Assembly (NCBI GenBank): GCA_030765065.1
Contig: CM060989.1
Location: 55,876,001 to 55,940,000 of the forward strand
Origin: Deroplatys truncata
Lineage: Eukaryota > Arthropoda > Insecta > Mantodea > Mantidae
Direction of reading: 5' to 3'
DNA length: 64,000 bases
Shown here: positions 59,271 to 64,000 of the stretch, one piece after another
Layout: each line of letters opens with the position of its first letter
Position numbering within the stretch: the stretch's first letter is position 1
Made by a program: the position numbers and the translations under genes
Notes under the pieces: generated by a model
Told to the model about the DNA's origin: nothing
The model's database searches: none
The model's input: the letters and a program-made list of their open reading frames with translations, nothing else

Positions 59271-60535
59271 CTGTGACCTCCATTCGGGAGCTCCCGGTTT
59301 CTAACCCCCGGGGCCGATCAATCTGACTGAAGGATTGTTTCGCGGTTTTCCTCGGTCGTTAGGCGAACTTTCGGTTGAACTATTTGATCCGCAAATTTTC
59401 CTATCATCCCTTTCATCACTATATTTCATGTCCTTCACCGCCATACCAGGCACTGGGCTGGTTACCAATCCTGATATGCTATGATTTGAGGCAGTATTTT
59501 TAACACTTAAATAATTTCAGCCTAATTATATAATATGTAAATTCAATAACAGCCTGCCTTAAAGCAATATGTGTATGTAACAATATATAAAAAGTGTATA
59601 TTACAGTCGTTATATATCTTTATATTATTGTATATTATTGTATTCATGTGTAATAATGTTATGTGAATATATTACGTAATTTAATAATGTAGGAGCTGTG
59701 AGAAATAGGCCAAATGTTGGTAACAATGAGGTAACCTTGAGGCAATAATGAGTTTGAGAGTTTAATAATGTTACTTGTGATTCTTGGAAGCAATGCTGTA
59801 ATTGTTGTGACAGTTTATAAAATAGCCAATCAACAACCAGAAAAAGCTTTAGTTAAATGAAGGTATTCTATTGAACTAGGAATAGCCAATCAGAGACTTG
59901 AAATACAGAAATTTACAAATTTTAAGCGTTAGAAATCTATTCAGTTGGTTGCAGACAGCGTTAGTAACCAGACGCAAAAAGTGTCCTCGAGAAATTTAAT
60001 ACCTATTCGTGTGAGACGAAAATAGTTCACATGTTAAAAAGTGCAAGTAATTAATAAACACATCTCACAGCTCTCTATATCAGTGAAGTGTTATTTAAAT
60101 CGTGTCAAGGATTAATAAAGCAGTGAAGTAAAAATTATAATCTGTGTAAGCCTACATTCTAAGTCGCAACACAACCCTGCCAAAACATCCATGTCTCTAA
60201 AATAAATGCTGACGCAGCTGAGGCAAACATAAATATATAGTATTTAAAGAAAGTCAAAATTATAAAATTAATATTTTTTTTTTAAATTGTGGCAAAGGCC
60301 ACCTGAAAGTAAACTTTGGGGCGTAGGCTACCGGAAACTATTTACCATACGTGTGGTTGCAAACAAACTTCAAGTTCGGTTCCCCAACGGTTGAAATATA
60401 ATACAACTCCTTCAATACAACTCCTACAACAAAATAACTTCTTCAATTCAGAGTTTCCTAACTCCGCATCAGACTACTGACCCAAGGCATTGGCTTGTAA
60501 GGCCTACAAAGAGGGTAATCCGTTAAAGGAGATAA
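59271..60535 (+). mobile_element. SINE (family S3) split by an LTR
   Basis: The left part (59271-59486: CCCCCGGGGCCGATCAATC, CGCGGTTTTCCTCGGTCG, GATATGCTATGATT) is continued at 60445-60535 (CAGAGTTTCC, GACTACTGACCCAAGGCATT, GAGGGTAATCCGTTAAAG). Aligning to 7770-8123 shows the two halves are adjacent in the intact SINE. Confidence 0.75.
59487..60444 (+). mobile_element. Solo LTR (family A) nested in a SINE
   Basis: It starts TGAGGCAGTATTTTTAACAC and runs through TAGGAGCTGTGAGAAATAGG, CTCACAGCTCTCTATATCAG and ATTAATAAAGCAGTG. A primer-site-like motif (TTCGGTTCCCCAACGGTTGA) begins near 60380, and about 45 bp later the host SINE resumes. Possible 4-bp target duplication with one change: GATT (59483-59486) and AATT (60445-60448). 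Confidence 0.75.
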
Positions 60536-61394
60536 TGATTTCGAACTGCTCGTTTTGTCACCTTTATTTTAATAAGCAATGGATAACAAAGAGGAAGACA
60601 CCGTTAGCCTGTGCTGCTTATTTGGTTTTACTGAAGATATATATTTTAACCCCTTCGGTAATAAGCTACCAAATGTTTATCTTCAACCAGTGTGCTGTCA
60701 ATCTTTATGTGATAGATCCTATACTGCTGAACCACACTATTAACTCTTCGTCCATAGAGAACGGCTTTGCTGTTGTTATGTTCGTATAATTACGGAAAAT
60801 GCCGGAAATTGCCGAACTACACGAGGATGCGAAAAGGCGGCCAACCAACGCCCTGTGGTTATGTCGGTGTCGCAACCGTTTCCCGATCATTTTCATAAAA
60901 CCAATCTCATGACTAAGGCTCGAAAGTTGAAGAAAAATTCTTTTCGAGTGTTCGAAAATTTTTATTTGTCCTTTTTCGACATTGTTTTTTCAGCTTCACC
61001 TTCTTTCGACTACATTTTTACTGCCGTTTCTCAATTAATTGCAACAGAAAACAATAATTTATACAGATTAACATAATGACAAAGAAAAAGCATTTTATTC
61101 ATAAAGTTTTTCGCACTGTACGTTTCATACCACCAGAATTTTAAGCAAAAATGTTTAACCCTATTTCAAAGAATAGCATTTGGGTGTTACATGATAAGTC
61201 AAGTGCATCAATCTCTCAGAGTAATACCTAAGTACGTATTAATAAATTAAAAGAATCCAAAAATAACACAATTTTGGGATAATGATACACATTCCCTTTA
61301 AACAGCCGATTTAATGATTTAAAATCTAAAGTCAACCATTATATTAAATATTGAATATGTAATTAAAACAAATTATTAAAATATTAATTAATTT
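60536..61394. other. Unassigned intergenic sequence
   Basis: Short frames on both strands (60490-61076) have no recognised family motif. Confidence 0.35.
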
Positions 61395-62100
61395 CCAAAA
61401 ATTTTCATACCGATATTTCACTGGAAATATAAGTTTTGAGACCCCCTGAATACAAAAAAAATCATTTTTAGAAAAAAGTCCGCGTGTGTCTGTGAGCAGC
61501 ATAATTCGAAAAGGAAAAGTCGGATAAATACCAAATGAAGTTCAGTATCTTTCAAAGATGCGACACAAAGATTTTCAAGAAACTCCCCCATCCAGACTAC
61601 CTTCAAACGGAATATTTTTTGAAAATTTTGATTTTCTCAAAAATGGCTGTAACGATTTTGATTAAAATATCATATATTTAATATATTTTTATGGTAATGA
61701 AATATATATCATGAATTTTCTGGGAATGTGCCCAATAGTCCTCTTTATACTGAATGAATTTTGCATAACTGGAAAAGCGTAAAAGGTGGAAAAATTTTAG
61801 TACACAAAAAAAAAAATGTAGATCTCGTCAAAACACACAATTTATGGCATATACTTTTTTTTCTGAGTGAACCATTTTCGAGATATTCCTTGTTATTTGT
61901 TTCAATTTTCCAATACTTATACTTTTTCTACGATTAAAACATTTTGACTATCGCTTAAAGCCTACCATATTCCCCTTGCATCTACAAGAAAATTAGCAAT
62001 AAGATTAACATCTCAATTAACATGAAGCATATGGAGAATAAGCGTTTGAAAAAATAGTTTGTACAAGAGTAGAGAAGGTCATGTGAGTGCAACACATCAG
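61395..62100 (+). mobile_element. HINE-like copy, 5' truncated
   Basis: It begins inside the family at AATTTTCATACCGATATTTC and ends GCAACACATCAG before a T-run. The terminal inverted repeat at the first end is missing. Confidence 0.8.
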
Positions 62101-62892
62101 GTTTTTATGTTCTTTTCCCAGTTGTTAGGTACTTTTTAAGTCTTCAGCTTCCAAACCCTACTCATGACTGATCGGTCGGAGCACGGTAGGGCTACGATAG
62201 GTCGTGTGGAAATGAATGAAAAGCTCTCTCTTCGTGAACTATATGGATGGTATTCCTTGGCGGCTCCCAAACACAGCACACAGTAGGTTATGTGGAAACC
62301 TACCTTAAAACATCAATTTCGCAAGCAGCCTATGACTGTGCCCATCTCGTAATTTCCTCTAAATCTCGAGGAACTACAATTTAAAACAGACATTAATGAT
62401 TATTGCACACGGTGCACGACTCCTTGTAACAGCTTGCTATTTGCACAAATTATGATAGCACAACAGCATACGGAAACTCCCGACCTGCCTTAAGATGCCC
62501 AGCAGCTGGAATATATCTCAAGTTCAACTTCATGCATTATTTCCGAACCTAATAACAGCATGTGCTGTAGGAAAAGCACGACTGGGTCTCGATTGCTTGG
62601 GCGTGGATATATGAAAAGGGGGAGAGGAAAATACCATCTTAGGGAAACGCTCACAGTCTGAACAAAAAGTGGCAACTCCAGTTAAAATATATCCATATTA
62701 AACTAAAATTATGCCGAAAACAGGCATGACAACCTAAATTATAGAAAGATTTTAACTATAAAAGGAGGGAAAATAGGGAAAAGTTAAAATTAATCATAGA
62801 AGAACAATAGGCTAGATAAGTACAAATAAGAATAGTATAAGGGAGTAAAAATTATGATGGTTGCCAATACATTAATCTGAAATTGAATTTAT
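62101..62892. other. Unassigned intergenic sequence
   Basis: Nothing recognised. Confidence 0.35.
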
Positions 62893-63115
62893 TTCAGAAT
62901 GAAGAGGGCTTTGCAAGCTATTCCCAAAATATCGTAGATATACATTTTAATTGTCATGTAACTATTTTAAATATATGGATTTTAATCAAAATAGTTTGAT
63001 TATTTTTTTAAGGAAAGAAAAATAACTACCTTGCATGCAAACGGTAGTTTGGCGCAGAGGGATTCTCATAAAAATCTTTAGAAGATACTGATTTACCCAA
63101 GTTTCGTTTTTGAAA
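62893..63115 (-). mobile_element. Old HINE-like fragment
   Basis: Diverged family blocks: AGAATGAAGAGGGCTTTGC, GATATACATTTTAATTGTCA, TTTTAATCAAAATAG and AGAAGATACTGATTTACCC, in order. No ends remain. Confidence 0.55.
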
Positions 63116-63174
63116 AAAAAAGTTTTTATTTATGGTCGCTGTTTAACCACTATAGTTCTTAGCGTCTCATTCTA

Positions 63175-63848
63175 CAGAGAGAGACAAAAAACTACGACCC
63201 GGCTGCGCGGTGCTTTTCCTGTCCGCGTCCTCGGCGCTCGTTGCCGTCTGCGGCTATCATAGAAACGCGCGGATGAAACCATACAACATTTTTAAAACTA
63301 CTTTTAAAGGCTTTACTTACCAACTTTATGAAAGGAGATGCTGAAACTGGCCACCGCCAATTTGTTCGAGTCAACAGTTTACGCCCATACATATCTGAAT
63401 ACAATTTTGCACACCTTTTTAGAGAATTAACAGACAGGGAGCGCGATTTTGCCTTTTTTCAACACGACTATGCAACAGCTTATACGGCCAATATTTCGAT
63501 CAGAACAATTGAAAGTGCGCTTCAGGACAGCATTATTAGTAGAGATTTGTGGCCCCCTCGTCCCCGACCTAACCCCCTGCGATTTCTATATCTGGGGTAA
63601 CATAAAACAAAGTGTAGAAGACAAACTCATACACCGTGGAAGAATTAAAACAAAATATCCGCCAGGAAATTGCCAGCATTTCTCAACGGGAACTACGGCG
63701 AGTGATGGATAGTTGGTAAGTAAAGTCTTTAAAAGTAGTTTTAAAAATGTTGCATGGTTTCTATGATAGCGGCAGACGGCAACGAGCGCACAGGACGCGG
63801 ACAAGAAAAACACCGCACAACCGGTTCGTAGTTTTTTGGCTCTCTCTG
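63175..63848 (+). mobile_element. Long-TIR mariner-like derivative
   Basis: A 674-bp element is flanked by TA (63173-63174, 63849-63850). Inverted repeats of about 150 bp (63175-63327 and about 63714-63848) share CAGAGAGAG, GCGGTG, TTGCCGTCTGC, GCTATCATAGAAAC and AACATTTTTAAAACTAC. The centre is a transposase fragment. Confidence 0.8.
63328..63713 (+). pseudogene. mariner-like transposase C-terminal fragment
   Basis: The frame 63328-63600 gives FAHLFRELTDRERDFAFFQH, DYATAYTANISIR (second catalytic Asp block, where HQDNATAHTAN is typical), then ISRDLWPPRPRP. A one-base shift near 63555 leads to PDLTPCDFYIWGNIKQSVED (third Asp block). The first catalytic Asp and the DNA-binding region are missing, so only the C-terminal third is present. 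It belongs to the same broad group as 27634-28620. The inverted repeats close tightly around this fragment, so the element is an internal-deletion derivative. Confidence 0.75.
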
Positions 63849-63850
63849 TA

Positions 63851-64000
63851 TATTGGGCGTGAAAGACCGGAAATGTTGCTCAGAGACCTCTTTATCAGGC
63901 TTGAGGTTCTTTTAGTGCCGTAAACTTATGACACGGGACCACCGGCTTTACTTCCCTTCTGAAGGAAGCCATGCTATGGATTGCCCGAAAAAAAATGCAT
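63851..64000. other. Unassigned sequence at the window edge
   Basis: Too short to assign. Confidence 0.3.

Noticed and set aside
1..64000. CRISPR arrays, prophage or bacterial operons
   Set aside because: No regularly spaced repeat array, no ribosome-binding-site-led gene runs; all recognisable content is eukaryotic transposon sequence.

Overview
This looks like repeat-dense, intergenic DNA from a large animal genome, most likely an insect. The evidence is AT-rich sequence, DD34D mariner and mariner-like transposons with arthropod-style termini, hAT and non-LTR retrotransposon remnants, tRNA-derived SINEs, and LTR retrotransposons with a tRNA-Lys primer site. One SINE family (7770, 24590, 59271) resembles SINEs I associate with polyneopteran insects such as cockroaches, termites or orthopterans. 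That placement is inference. I see no convincing host protein-coding exon, rRNA gene, functional tRNA gene or CRISPR array. The reading frames that can be recognised belong to transposons.

The dominant repeat is a family of about 0.83-0.87 kb, in about twenty copies on both strands. Each copy runs from TACTTTCTCTACT to ACACATCAGA and sits in T-rich flanks. It has a 12-bp inverted repeat that is terminal at one end and subterminal at the other, a small hairpin at the second end, and an internal (GT)n microsatellite. This matches the architecture of non-autonomous Helentron/Helitron2 elements (HINE-like). Young copies are repeatedly inserted into decayed copies of the same family. One old copy (22134-25758) holds three younger relatives and a SINE.

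Layout: 1-785 LINE 3' end; 1.2-2.1 kb HINE-like; 3.4-4.8 kb truncated HINE-like copy abutting a primer-binding site and LTR; 6.2 kb SINE; 7.0-10.8 kb cluster of HINE-like copies with a SINE; 11.5-12.7 kb dead mariner; 13-16.6 kb HINE-like copies around a DD41D-type transposase split by a LINE; 16.6-18.3 kb LINE remnants; 19.6-20.2 kb SINEs; 22.1-25.8 kb nested HINE-like complex; 26.4-27.1 kb LINE and SINE; 27.56-29.70 kb mariner-like transposon split by a solo LTR; 29.7-30.7 kb old HINE-like copies; 32.0-32.9 kb mariner-like remnant; 33.4-34.25 kb solo LTR; 34.5-38.7 kb tRNA-type SINEs and LTR fragments; 43.1-47.1 kb complete gag-only LTR retrotransposon; 48.5-52.7, 55.7-56.5 and 57.6-58.4 kb more HINE-like copies; 56.5-57.2 kb hAT remnant; 59.3-60.5 kb SINE split by an LTR; 61.4-62.1 kb HINE-like copy; 63.2-63.8 kb long-TIR transposon with a transposase fragment.

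The most unusual object is the element at 43110-47124. It has matching AAAT target duplications and an intact 335-codon coiled-coil gag frame with no pol. Its two LTRs are almost identical over 754 bp but strongly diverged over the remaining ~220 bp on the U5 side. The LTR end plus primer-binding site is also duplicated in tandem, and a related LTR family carries a similar primer-site-like motif near its LTR end. The elements interact mainly by nesting, which gives a relative insertion order at several loci.
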